NCBI GenBank assembly: GCA_965230265.1
Contig: OZ245999.1
Location: forward strand, 2,480,001 to 2,544,000
Reading direction: 5' to 3'
Length of the DNA stretch: 64,000 nt
Source: JAJFKX01 sp965230265
Lineage (GTDB): Bacteria > Pseudomonadota > Gammaproteobacteria > Xanthomonadales > Wenzhouxiangellaceae
Part shown: positions 25,590-33,484 of the stretch, in pieces
Layout: each line of letters begins with the position of its first letter
Position numbering within the stretch: the stretch's first letter is position 1
Notes under the pieces: model-generated
Told to the model about the DNA's origin: nothing
The model's input: the letters and a program-made list of their open reading frames with translations, nothing else
Databases searched by the model: none
Position numbers and translations under genes: made by a program

Positions 25590-27911
25590 ATGAGGAAACA
25601 TACATATCTGATTTTATTTTATGCGCTTTTAATATTTACAACAGCGTCTCACTCGGCTGAAAACTTAGTCTTAGGCTATCAACCCCCCATACCACCAAGC
25701 CCTGATAGCGGGGTTGTTACCAGTTACCCGGCAAACCTGGACACAGACATACTCCTGACAAATGGCGGTCCATCTGGCATAGGCATCGATTACTCCCCAC
25801 TGGTAGACTTTATTGACATTACCTTACCTGACAGCGGCATTACACTGACATTTGAAAGATCATACGATGATCTTAACTATGTTAATAACAATTACATTCA
25901 CTGGTCTGGCAACCAATTCGGATCCTCTGAAAATTATATTTCCATACTGGTTGATCGGAAAACTGAAAAACTAACCAATGACAAGGCTTTTGGAGTTATC
26001 AGCTATAACGGGACTGCATACAACCTAATGATCAACAACCAAGGCAATCAGGTTGTCAACCTAATGGCAACAACGCCTTTAAATTGTGGACTTGAAGACG
26101 AATACAGCGCCCTATACCCCTCACATCCGGGAAATACGGACTCACCAGCAAAAAACAATGGTGAACCATCCAATCCGCAAAACACCCTCGGCAGCATCAA
26201 TGGAACCACTATAATTGATGTTGGCACACTATATACTTCACGCGTAAGAAGCTTCTTTAACTCTGATGAAGACGTTGTAACCCAGTCCATATCATCCATT
26301 AATATTGCCAATATGTTTCTTGCACGTTCTGGTATTGATAATATTCGATTTGAACAAGCGGCGACTCAAGCAATTGAGCCAAGCCTAGGCACCGCATGTG
26401 AGCAGCGGACAAGCGCATGCAATCTGGCAATCGTTGGCTCTAATTTTTCGATAAGCCAGTTCAGAGAAAACTCTAATGCAGACCTGGTTACCATTGTGCA
26501 ACAACTTAATGTTGAGTTTCTTACCGGCGATGTAATGGGCATTGCTCATTTACCGGGCTCTTCTGACTTTGTTAACCCTTTTGCATGCAGGGACGCTGCT
26601 TTTGATGATAGGTGCTACATCAATAAAATCAGGCTCGACTCTTATACCTTATTCAATTACGCTCATGAGCTTGGACATAATCTAGGCCTTTTCCATGATA
26701 TTGGTGACAGCAATGACCCCAACTCATTCCCAGCTATAGCTGGCGCACGAGGCTTTCTGAACAGCAATGGTAACTTTGCTACCACTATGGTAGCCACCAA
26801 TTCCTGCGAAGACAGCGGTAACACTTGCAATCGTATTAACCGATTCTCAAATCCTGACCCTGCATTTAACTTTAACGGACTACCCACAGGCATCACTGGT
26901 CAAGCCGATAGCTTTAATGGTATCCAGCAAGCGGCAGGCAATGTAGCCAGCTATAGAGTGCCGCCTGAGGAAGACAGCTTTGAAGACGATGACATTGCCG
27001 CTGCTGCATCGGTTATAACTGTTACAGGCAACCATACCCAAAATCATAATTTCATTGAAGACGAGAGCAATACTCAAACATTCCGTCCTGATTGGGTTAA
27101 GTTACTCGTGCCAAATCCTGGGCTTATGACAATCTCTGCATCAGATAAAGGTCCAGATGCTTTCCCCTGCTTTCAACTCTTTCAAACAAACGGTAATACT
27201 CAAGGGGCTGCATTAACCAACCAGGCATGCTCGACACCGTCTATTCCGAATCAATCGTTGCAGTTCAATAGCCCACTGGATAACGCCGAATATTTCCTAC
27301 TTGTCACCAATAGTAATTCTGTTCACACAAACTCTAATTACACACTAAATATCAGCTTTGATCCGACACCTCCACCACCAAGTGGCGATGCTTTTGAAGA
27401 AGACGATACTGCTTTACAGGCATCAGTGATTAATTTCACCAATAACAATACTGATTCTGGCTGGATTGCTCATAACTTTGATGATGATAGTAATGACTGG
27501 ATTGAGATCAGTGGTATCCAGTCTATCGATGCAGCCACAAGCACAGCCAGCACCAGCCAAGTTTATGTGATTGAGTTTTACTTGGATTCAACAGGTGCCA
27601 CATCCAACCCACCTCAATTTTGCATTACAGATACTCAAGTGACACGCACAGACTCCAGTGTCCAAAGCATTCAGTTTGTTAGTCAATGCGATGATGGTAA
27701 TGATGAAGAAGACCCTTTCCCTCCAGGGCAGGTAGCTGTCGGTGCCGTTGTACGCTACCCGGGAACACAGCCATCAACTTTTGAGTCTTTGAGAGTACAA
27801 GTACGCTTTAGAAATAACCAACAGTTTACTGTTGATGGAACCGACTATATGATCCGAGCGATTGGAAGGTCATGTGATACGCCTTGTAACTATGTTTGGC
27901 CCAGCAACTGA
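25590..27911 (+). CDS. Secreted M12-like zinc metalloprotease with PPC-type C-terminal domains
   Basis: A 773-residue exported protease. ATG 25590 has AAGGAA 6 bases upstream and opens a signal peptide (MRKHTYLILFYALLIF, ending near SHSAE). The extended zinc motif HELGHNLGLFHD at residues 359-370 is that of reprolysin-type (M12B) metzincins. Pairs of cysteines flank the catalytic domain (about 260-450). Two copies of a pre-peptidase C-terminal-like domain follow, each opening with an acidic FEDDD or FEEDD motif (about 467 and 605); these are common in secreted proteases and are usually removed. The gene and its leader are AT-richer than neighbours, suggesting acquisition. Likely an extracellular nutrient-scavenging or virulence-like protease; the target is unknown. 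Confidence 0.85.
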   Translation: MRKHTYLILFYALLIFTTASHSAENLVLGYQPPIPPSPDSGVVTSYPANLDTDILLTNGGPSGIGIDYSPLVDFIDITLPDSGITLTFERSYDDLNYVNNNYIHWSGNQFGSSENYISILVDRKTEKLTNDKAFGVISYNGTAYNLMINNQGNQVVNLMATTPLNCGLEDEYSALYPSHPGNTDSPAKNNGEPSNPQNTLGSINGTTIIDVGTLYTSRVRSFFNSDEDVVTQSISSINIANMFLARSGIDNIRFEQAATQAIEPSLGTACEQRTSACNLAIVGSNFSISQFRENSNADLVTIVQQLNVEFLTGDVMGIAHLPGSSDFVNPFACRDAAFDDRCYINKIRLDSYTLFNYAHELGHNLGLFHDIGDSNDPNSFPAIAGARGFLNSNGNFATTMVATNSCEDSGNTCNRINRFSNPDPAFNFNGLPTGITGQADSFNGIQQAAGNVASYRVPPEEDSFEDDDIAAAASVITVTGNHTQNHNFIEDESNTQTFRPDWVKLLVPNPGLMTISASDKGPDAFPCFQLFQTNGNTQGAALTNQACSTPSIPNQSLQFNSPLDNAEYFLLVTNSNSVHTNSNYTLNISFDPTPPPPSGDAFEEDDTALQASVINFTNNNTDSGWIAHNFDDDSNDWIEISGIQSIDAATSTASTSQVYVIEFYLDSTGATSNPPQFCITDTQVTRTDSSVQSIQFVSQCDDGNDEEDPFPPGQVAVGAVVRYPGTQPSTFESLRVQVRFRNNQQFTVDGTDYMIRAIGRSCDTPCNYVWPSN

Positions 27912-27943
27912 CCGAAGTGAAGGCTAAACAATTCAATTTTAAG

Positions 27944-27967
27944 AGGCGCACATTAGTGCGCCTTTTT
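27944..27967. terminator. Bidirectional terminator
   Basis: AGGCGCAC (27944-27951) with GTGCGCCT (27956-27963), 4-base loop, TTTTC on the right and TTTTA/AA on the left. It serves the metalloprotease on the plus strand and the phoU/porin-remnant transcript on the minus strand. Confidence 0.85.
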
Positions 27968-27994
27968 CAAACCACCAGGCAACTACTTTTGGGA

Positions 27995-28294
27995 TTAAAA
28001 AACGACCTGCGCATGCAGCAGATAAGCATCTGGCTCATCTCCGTCATTTTCACCACCTTCAACATCCAGTACATTCACATAATTCAATGAAAAACGCAGA
28101 TTATTATTGGGGTACCAGTTAACTCCAATGGTAAAATCATCCTGCTGACCACCAATCACTTCCTGACTGGAAAGATCGATATATCCATAGCGAGCGACCA
28201 CCTCCCAGCCACCCTCATCAAACGGTTTCAGTGGTTTAATACCTCGTACTACACCGTTATTTTTCTTGTAATTATTACGAAGCAACCGGTAACA
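27995..28294 (-). pseudogene. 3' remnant of a phosphate-selective porin (OprO/OprP family)
   Basis: About 98 codons read as the last barrel strands of an OprO/OprP-type porin: GGWEVVARYGYIDLSS, DDFTIGVNWYPNNNLRFSLNY and a final DAYLLHAQVVF ending in phenylalanine, the normal outer-membrane C-terminus. The other 300 or so residues, including the signal peptide, are missing. The fragment lies directly after the phoU stop and in the same frame (TAA, then TGT TAC CGG TTG), with no ribosome site; a TTG at 28285 is the only possible start. Best explained as a deletion that fused the porin tail to the phoU end. Stop-codon readthrough would make a PhoU fusion, but that is unlikely to be functional. 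Confidence 0.8.
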
Positions 28295-28993
28295 TTATTG
28301 TATTAAGTCATCCAGCGGCACATGTCGCACATCTTCCCCTCTAACCAGATATATTAGATGCTCAGCAATATTCTGAGCTCGATCTCCAATCCGTTCCAAT
28401 GAACGCACTGCCCACATAACACTTAAGGCGGTAGGTATGGTTTTGGGGTCCTGTACCATATAAGTAATCAACTGACGGGTAATCGATTCATACTTAAGAT
28501 CTATCTGCCTATCACGCTGGGCAATTCCCAATGCACTATCAGCATCCAGGCGGGCAAATGCATCCAATACATCGTGAAGCATGGCTCTGGCCAAATCCCC
28601 CATGTAACCTATTTCCATATTCATGTGCTCAGGTAAATGGCCCGCCAGATCAGAATCCGTCATTTTGGCAATACGCTTGGCTTCATCACCAATCCGTTCC
28701 AAATCTGAAATGGCTTTAATCACCCCCATAATCAGGCGCAAATCACTGGCAGCAGGCTGACGCCTGGCGACGATTCCAGTGCACTCTGCATCAATCTCCA
28801 CTTCCAGCTGGTTAATGCGTTTATCGGCTTTGCGTACTTCTGCCGCCAGCTCTACATCGCCTTCTCGCAGTGCCTGAATGGAATGCACCAGCTGCGCTTC
28901 CACCAAACCACCCATACGCAATACCTGGCTGCGGATACGTTCCAGTTCAGCGTTAAATTCACGCGAGATATGCTGATTGAGTTTTAAAGACAT
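28295..28993 (-). CDS. phoU: Phosphate signalling protein PhoU
   Basis: A 232-residue protein made of two three-helix PhoU domains, with the paired metal-site motifs EIDAEC (first domain) and the SLERIGDRAQNIAEH segment matching DLERIGDEAKRIA. It bridges the Pst transporter and PhoR to keep the Pho regulon off when phosphate is plentiful. It starts 101 bases after pstB on the same strand. The downstream in-frame porin remnant is described separately. Confidence 0.95.
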   Translation of the reverse strand: MSLKLNQHISREFNAELERIRSQVLRMGGLVEAQLVHSIQALREGDVELAAEVRKADKRINQLEVEIDAECTGIVARRQPAASDLRLIMGVIKAISDLERIGDEAKRIAKMTDSDLAGHLPEHMNMEIGYMGDLARAMLHDVLDAFARLDADSALGIAQRDRQIDLKYESITRQLITYMVQDPKTIPTALSVMWAVRSLERIGDRAQNIAEHLIYLVRGEDVRHVPLDDLIQ

Positions 28994-29094
28994 AATTCAA
29001 ATTATTCATTAATACTGCAAATAAAAATATGAAACCTCTGTTCCGCAGCCTTCGATCAATATCGCAGCTACCATTTGCAACGCCTTGTGGGCGA

Positions 29095-29904
29095 TCACCC
29101 ATACCGTCCGGTAATGTAATCTTCAGTTTGCTTCTCTTTAGGGTGTGTGAACAAGCTGCTGGTATCAGAAACCTCAATCAAACGTCCCTGGTCGATGAAC
29201 GCAGTGTAATCAGACACTCTGGCCGCCTGCTGCATATTGTGAGTGACAATTAAAATGGTGTACTGGGTTTTTAGCTCATTGATCAGCTCTTCTAATTTCA
29301 ACATTGAAATCGGATCAAGACTGGATGCCGGCTCATCCAGTAACAGCACATCGGGTTTAACTGCCAATGCGCGGGCAATCACCAGGCGCTGCTGCTGACC
29401 ACTGGACAACTTCAGTGCACTTTCATCCAGCCGGCCTTTCACTTCATCCCATAATGCAGCGGCTTTAAGCGACCAACGCACGACTTCCCGCAATTCAATG
29501 CCGCTGAGTTTTTTTTGCAAGCGCACGCCATAAGCAACATTATCAAAAATACTTTTGGGGAAAGGGTTCGGGCGCTGAAACACCATACCCACTTGCCGCC
29601 TGAGTGTGACCACATCCTCATCAGGGTGATAAATATTGCGTTTGAACAAACGGACCTGACCTTGCACATGACAGTCATCAATCAAGTCATTCAGACGATT
29701 AAAGCAACGCAGCAATGTCGACTTACCACAGCCTGACGGACCAATTAGAGCAGTCACTTTTTTTTGCGGCACATCCAGATTGATGTTATCCAGCACCAGG
29801 CGCTGACCGTAATACACATGCAAACCACGCACTGTCACTGCTAGATCAGTCGATCCAGCCGCATCATCCAGTAATGAAGATTGAGTATTCGCTTGCGCTT
29901 CCAT
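29095..29904 (-). CDS. pstB: Phosphate ABC transporter ATP-binding protein PstB
   Basis: A 269-residue ATPase with Walker A GPSGCGKSTLLR, Q-loop FQRPNPFPKS (the PstB-specific sequence), signature LSSGQQQRLVIARALAVKP, and Walker B VLLLDEPASSLDP. The family signature is normally LSGGQ; the second glycine-side residue is serine here. It powers PstCA. It is cut off from pstA by an inverted gene, so pstB-phoU needs a promoter in 29905-30081; no convincing Pho box was seen there. Confidence 0.95.
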   Translation of the reverse strand: MEAQANTQSSLLDDAAGSTDLAVTVRGLHVYYGQRLVLDNINLDVPQKKVTALIGPSGCGKSTLLRCFNRLNDLIDDCHVQGQVRLFKRNIYHPDEDVVTLRRQVGMVFQRPNPFPKSIFDNVAYGVRLQKKLSGIELREVVRWSLKAAALWDEVKGRLDESALKLSSGQQQRLVIARALAVKPDVLLLDEPASSLDPISMLKLEELINELKTQYTILIVTHNMQQAARVSDYTAFIDQGRLIEVSDTSSLFTHPKEKQTEDYITGRYG

Positions 29905-30018
29905 AACGTATTCTATCCCGGAATGACCACGCTAATGCAACTGGCCCCCTGCAGTCTGACCTGTATACCGATGATCAAGCTGAAACAGCGCCCAATAAAC
30001 CGGTTTGGATTACGAAAG

Positions 30019-30038
30019 ATTTCATAGTAGTATGAAAT
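30019..30038 (+). promoter_or_regulatory. Perfect 8-bp palindrome in the pstB/secreted-protein divergent region
   Basis: ATTTCATA (30019-30026), 4-base spacer GTAG, TATGAAAT (30031-30038). It lies 43 bases before the ATG of the secreted protein and about 115 bases upstream of pstB, a suitable place for a repressor or activator of either gene. The regulator is not known. Confidence 0.5.
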
Positions 30039-30081
30039 TCAGCATGGATGCCGTTTGCTGATTTCACCCGGGTATCAATTC

Positions 30082-31902
30082 ATGAATCATTTTTCAGTCC
30101 GTGTCACTGCTCTCTTGCTGATCACTGCAACCAATGCCCATGCGCAGTCTATCGACCCCGGAGGCTTGTATGAGAATATGTTCTCCGGCGGAGTTAATGG
30201 CCGTGAAGCAGTCTTGATCCGTGCGATTCCCAACAGTGACAACCAATACACCATCAGCAATGTCCAAGGTCGCGGGTTGACAGCTGAAATTCAGCCCAAT
30301 GGGCAGATTATTGTTGCGCCGTTTGGCATGGTAGGCAGCTTCGATGGACCGGATGCAGCACAGTTTTCTATCCCGCAAAACCAGCCTGGCCAATATCAAC
30401 TCCGTCGTATCGTTATGACCGATAATGAGTTTGTCGACTATAACCAGCAGGCATTTGCAGTCAACCCGCTGTACTCAGGGAGCTGGAACGGTCTGGAGCG
30501 GGCTTTTGATGAAGTCACAGGCCAGGAAATTCTGGACGATACCTTTCCTTTCTCTTTCACCAGTACATTGTCCGCCAATACGACTAACTCAGGTATCGAA
30601 GGGTTACGTTCTACAGAATTTTTTGGTGGACAGCTTAACGGCTTTTTTCAAGGAGTGATGGACTCTCAGCGAAGCTGGATTATCCAGGTCGGTGATGCCG
30701 ATTTTCTGCAAGTAGATCCAGAACTGGCCATGCAAACCCTGGATGGCAACGGAACCAGTTTCGCCGTACGCTTTATCGGCCGGGGACGATTTGAAGATAT
30801 CAATACGTTTACCAATACTGTGCTTGTAGAAAGTCGCGAAGACAATCCGGCTCCACCACAGCGCAAGTTGTTTTTGTTTCACCAGACACTGGAGCGTCAG
30901 CAACCCCTGGTACCCGGTGATTTTGATGGCGATGGCAGTGTCAATGCCAATGACCGCGGTCAAATAATGAACTTGTATGGGTTGGATGAGTTTCGCAATA
31001 ACTACAACCTGCTGGCCGATATTGATAACAATGGCGTGATTGATCTTCGCGATACTGCCAGCCTGGATAATAATAACCCGCCATTGATGACCATCAATGC
31101 AGGTCACTCCGGCTCCTGGTTCAATACCAGTCGCAGCGGTGAAGGCTGGAACCTGGCCATTCTGCCTGGCGGCACCCGTGCAACGATCGCATTCTTCTCG
31201 TTTTCACCCGATGGTAACAACCAGGTGTGGATAGTCGGTGTTGGTCAGGTTAACGGCAACGAGATCGTTTTTCCCGACCTGAATATTACTGCCGGTGCTC
31301 AGTTTGGCAACGCATTTAACCCAGATGATGTGCAGCGTTTCACCTGGGGTGATATCCGGGTTTACTTTACTGACTGTAATAACGGTGCCATATCGTATGG
31401 AACCGATGGCGTATTCGGTAATAATGCCCGACCGATCAGTCGCCTCACCGCTCTGGCGGGTGCTGATTGTAACCAGGCGCCACCTGTTGTTACGTCTTCG
31501 CAGGTGGTGACCGGTACCTGGTTTGCACCTGCACGCGATGGCGAAGGCATTATTTTTGAAGCCCTGCCGGATGGCCGGGTAGTGATGTATTGGTATACCT
31601 ATACCGACGATGGCGGCCAGCAATATTGGCTGGGCGGTGTTGGCACATTTGACGAAGCCACCAACAGCCTTCAGTTTGATAGCTTAAGAACCAGTACCGG
31701 CGCAGCATTTGGTGATGCTTTTGCCAGTGGGGACGTTATGCAGGTTCCCTGGGGCACTGCTAACTTTACACAGTCAGATTGCAGCAATGGTGTGCTGAAT
31801 TTCAATTCGTCACTACCAGAATATGGCGATGGCAGTTATGCGTTGATCCGCCTGACCAGCGTTGACAACCTGGTTTGTGACCCGAGTCAGTTCACTCAAT
31901 GA
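30082..31902 (+). CDS. Secreted repeat protein with dockerin-like calcium motifs
   Basis: ATG 30082 opens a signal peptide (MNHFSVRVTALLLITATNA, cleavage near HAQS); the frame extends to a TTG at 30055 that is not needed. Of 606 residues, the N-terminal half is not recognised. At about 278-335 two EF-hand-like loops, DFDGDGSVNANDRG and DIDNNGVIDLRD, form a dockerin-like or thrombospondin-like pair. Two copies of a roughly 120-residue domain (about 340-455 and 473-606) follow, each with GSWF or GTWF, a GEGW or GEGI segment, a W-containing strand, FG.AF, W-G and a cysteine followed by NG; the same domain begins the protein at 23449. The gene is inserted against the strand between pstA and pstB. 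Probably extracellular; function unknown. Confidence 0.78.
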   Translation: MNHFSVRVTALLLITATNAHAQSIDPGGLYENMFSGGVNGREAVLIRAIPNSDNQYTISNVQGRGLTAEIQPNGQIIVAPFGMVGSFDGPDAAQFSIPQNQPGQYQLRRIVMTDNEFVDYNQQAFAVNPLYSGSWNGLERAFDEVTGQEILDDTFPFSFTSTLSANTTNSGIEGLRSTEFFGGQLNGFFQGVMDSQRSWIIQVGDADFLQVDPELAMQTLDGNGTSFAVRFIGRGRFEDINTFTNTVLVESREDNPAPPQRKLFLFHQTLERQQPLVPGDFDGDGSVNANDRGQIMNLYGLDEFRNNYNLLADIDNNGVIDLRDTASLDNNNPPLMTINAGHSGSWFNTSRSGEGWNLAILPGGTRATIAFFSFSPDGNNQVWIVGVGQVNGNEIVFPDLNITAGAQFGNAFNPDDVQRFTWGDIRVYFTDCNNGAISYGTDGVFGNNARPISRLTALAGADCNQAPPVVTSSQVVTGTWFAPARDGEGIIFEALPDGRVVMYWYTYTDDGGQQYWLGGVGTFDEATNSLQFDSLRTSTGAAFGDAFASGDVMQVPWGTANFTQSDCSNGVLNFNSSLPEYGDGSYALIRLTSVDNLVCDPSQFTQ

Positions 31903-31918
31903 ACCAGGGCTTCTAAGA

Positions 31919-33481
31919 CTAATGATAGTCAATCAAAAACCGGTGACGTAACCGTGCCCGCAGGCGAATGGCTATCAGATTAAGCACTATCACCAAGGCC
32001 AATAAAATCAGCGTGGTGGCATAAGCCAATGGTATGGAAGCATGGGTATTGGTTGATTGCAGTGCAAAATCATAAACCTGATACCCCAGGTGCATAAATT
32101 GCCGTTCAGCGTGCAAATACGGAAACCCGCTCTCGATTAGAGGCTGACCGGTATATTTGACAGCCCCCACCAGTAATAACGGAGCAACTTCTCCGGCCGC
32201 CCGGGCAATGGCCAGAATCAAGCCGGTTAATATGGCTGGGCTGGCAGCGTTGACCACCGTGCCCCAAATCATCTCCGAACGAGTTGCCCCTAAAGCCAAT
32301 GCACCACGACGCAAATCATTGGGTACTCTGGCGAGCCCCTCTTCGGTAGCCACGATCACCACAGGCAGTGTCAATAAGGCCAGCGCGATGGAAGCCCATA
32401 GCAACCCGCCAGTGCCAAACGTAGGCAACGGTAACTGACTATTAAAAAACCACCGGTCTAGCTGCGCGCCCATGCCATAGACAAACACACCCAGCACAAA
32501 AACACCGTACACAATGCCAGGTATACCGGCGAGATTACTCACCGCTATACGCAGGGTTTTAGTCAGCCAGTTATTGCTGGCATATTCATGCAAATACACA
32601 GCTGTGATAACCCCCAATGGCACCAGCATGATACTCATCAATAGCACCAGTAATATCGTGCCATATATAGCAGGTAAAATGCCGCCCTGATAATCGGCCT
32701 GCGGCCCGGTACTTAAAAAGGTCCAGATATTCTGGAAGAACTGTCCTAAACGATAACGCCAGGAAAGATCGTTGGGGAACAATGCATAACGCATATCGCT
32801 CAATGCCAGCGAATAGTCACTGCCATCATGCAGGCGTAAAACCAAATGCGGCACATCGTCGGCATCATCAGTTTCACTATCGACAGCCCGCGAGTCCCAA
32901 TCACCTTCTCGCAAAAAGCCAGTCAGCGCCTGGCCGCCCAACTGCTGCCCATTCACGGTTAACGCCAGAGGATAACCATAAACTCGACCGCCGGTGACCA
33001 GATTGACTTCCAGCACACTGGCTGGCTGAGTCACCCGAACCACATCATCAACATTGATCCATTGATATTGCCAACGGGTTTGCTGGTTATCCAGGGTTTG
33101 AAACTGCAGCAACAACTGCTCGATGTGACTGACTTGAGCATCTTTTGATCCATCTGTCTCTGAGTCACCTTCTGACTCAAGTACAGCGCCAGGCATGATG
33201 CTTTGAACACGTTGATCCAGTCGACGCGCAAATAGCCGCTGTGCACCATCAGCTTCCGATGTTCTGACGATCCATTCATCTATCGTCTTTGGCCAAAAGT
33301 GTGTCAGCCCCTGCGTCGTCACCAGCAGCAGCAACACCGCAATCAATAAGCCGCTCAACGTTACTGTTGTCAGGCTATACCAATGCCACGCAGCACCTGT
33401 GGTTAGCCAGTGACGCAAGCGCTGAAATTGCTCCAAACTGCGCCTCAGATAACGTGATATTTGTGATGGCTGCTGAGTCAT
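31919..33481 (-). CDS. pstA: Phosphate ABC transporter permease PstA
   Basis: A 520-residue permease of the long Pseudomonas type. One membrane segment (about 40-65) is followed by a periplasmic insertion to about residue 270, then five or six more segments with the EAA loop region (EEGLARVPNDLRRGALALGATRSEMIW). It forms the channel with PstC, whose stop is 3 bases upstream of this start. It converges with the secreted-protein gene ending 16 bases away. Confidence 0.93.
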   Translation of the reverse strand: MTQQPSQISRYLRRSLEQFQRLRHWLTTGAAWHWYSLTTVTLSGLLIAVLLLLVTTQGLTHFWPKTIDEWIVRTSEADGAQRLFARRLDQRVQSIMPGAVLESEGDSETDGSKDAQVSHIEQLLLQFQTLDNQQTRWQYQWINVDDVVRVTQPASVLEVNLVTGGRVYGYPLALTVNGQQLGGQALTGFLREGDWDSRAVDSETDDADDVPHLVLRLHDGSDYSLALSDMRYALFPNDLSWRYRLGQFFQNIWTFLSTGPQADYQGGILPAIYGTILLVLLMSIMLVPLGVITAVYLHEYASNNWLTKTLRIAVSNLAGIPGIVYGVFVLGVFVYGMGAQLDRWFFNSQLPLPTFGTGGLLWASIALALLTLPVVIVATEEGLARVPNDLRRGALALGATRSEMIWGTVVNAASPAILTGLILAIARAAGEVAPLLLVGAVKYTGQPLIESGFPYLHAERQFMHLGYQVYDFALQSTNTHASIPLAYATTLILLALVIVLNLIAIRLRARLRHRFLIDYH

Positions 33482-33484
33482 AAG

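Noticed and set aside
27896..28090. Plus-strand frame across the terminator after the metalloprotease
   Set aside because: Runs through a hairpin terminator and antisense to the porin remnant; no start signal.
28959..29177. Open frame between phoU and pstB on the minus strand
   Set aside because: Overlaps both genes in another frame and has no family resemblance; a shadow.
29905..30081. Pho box for pstB on the minus strand (TTGCATT/TGGTCAT at 11-base spacing)
   Set aside because: The first heptamer matches the consensus at only three positions; too weak to list.
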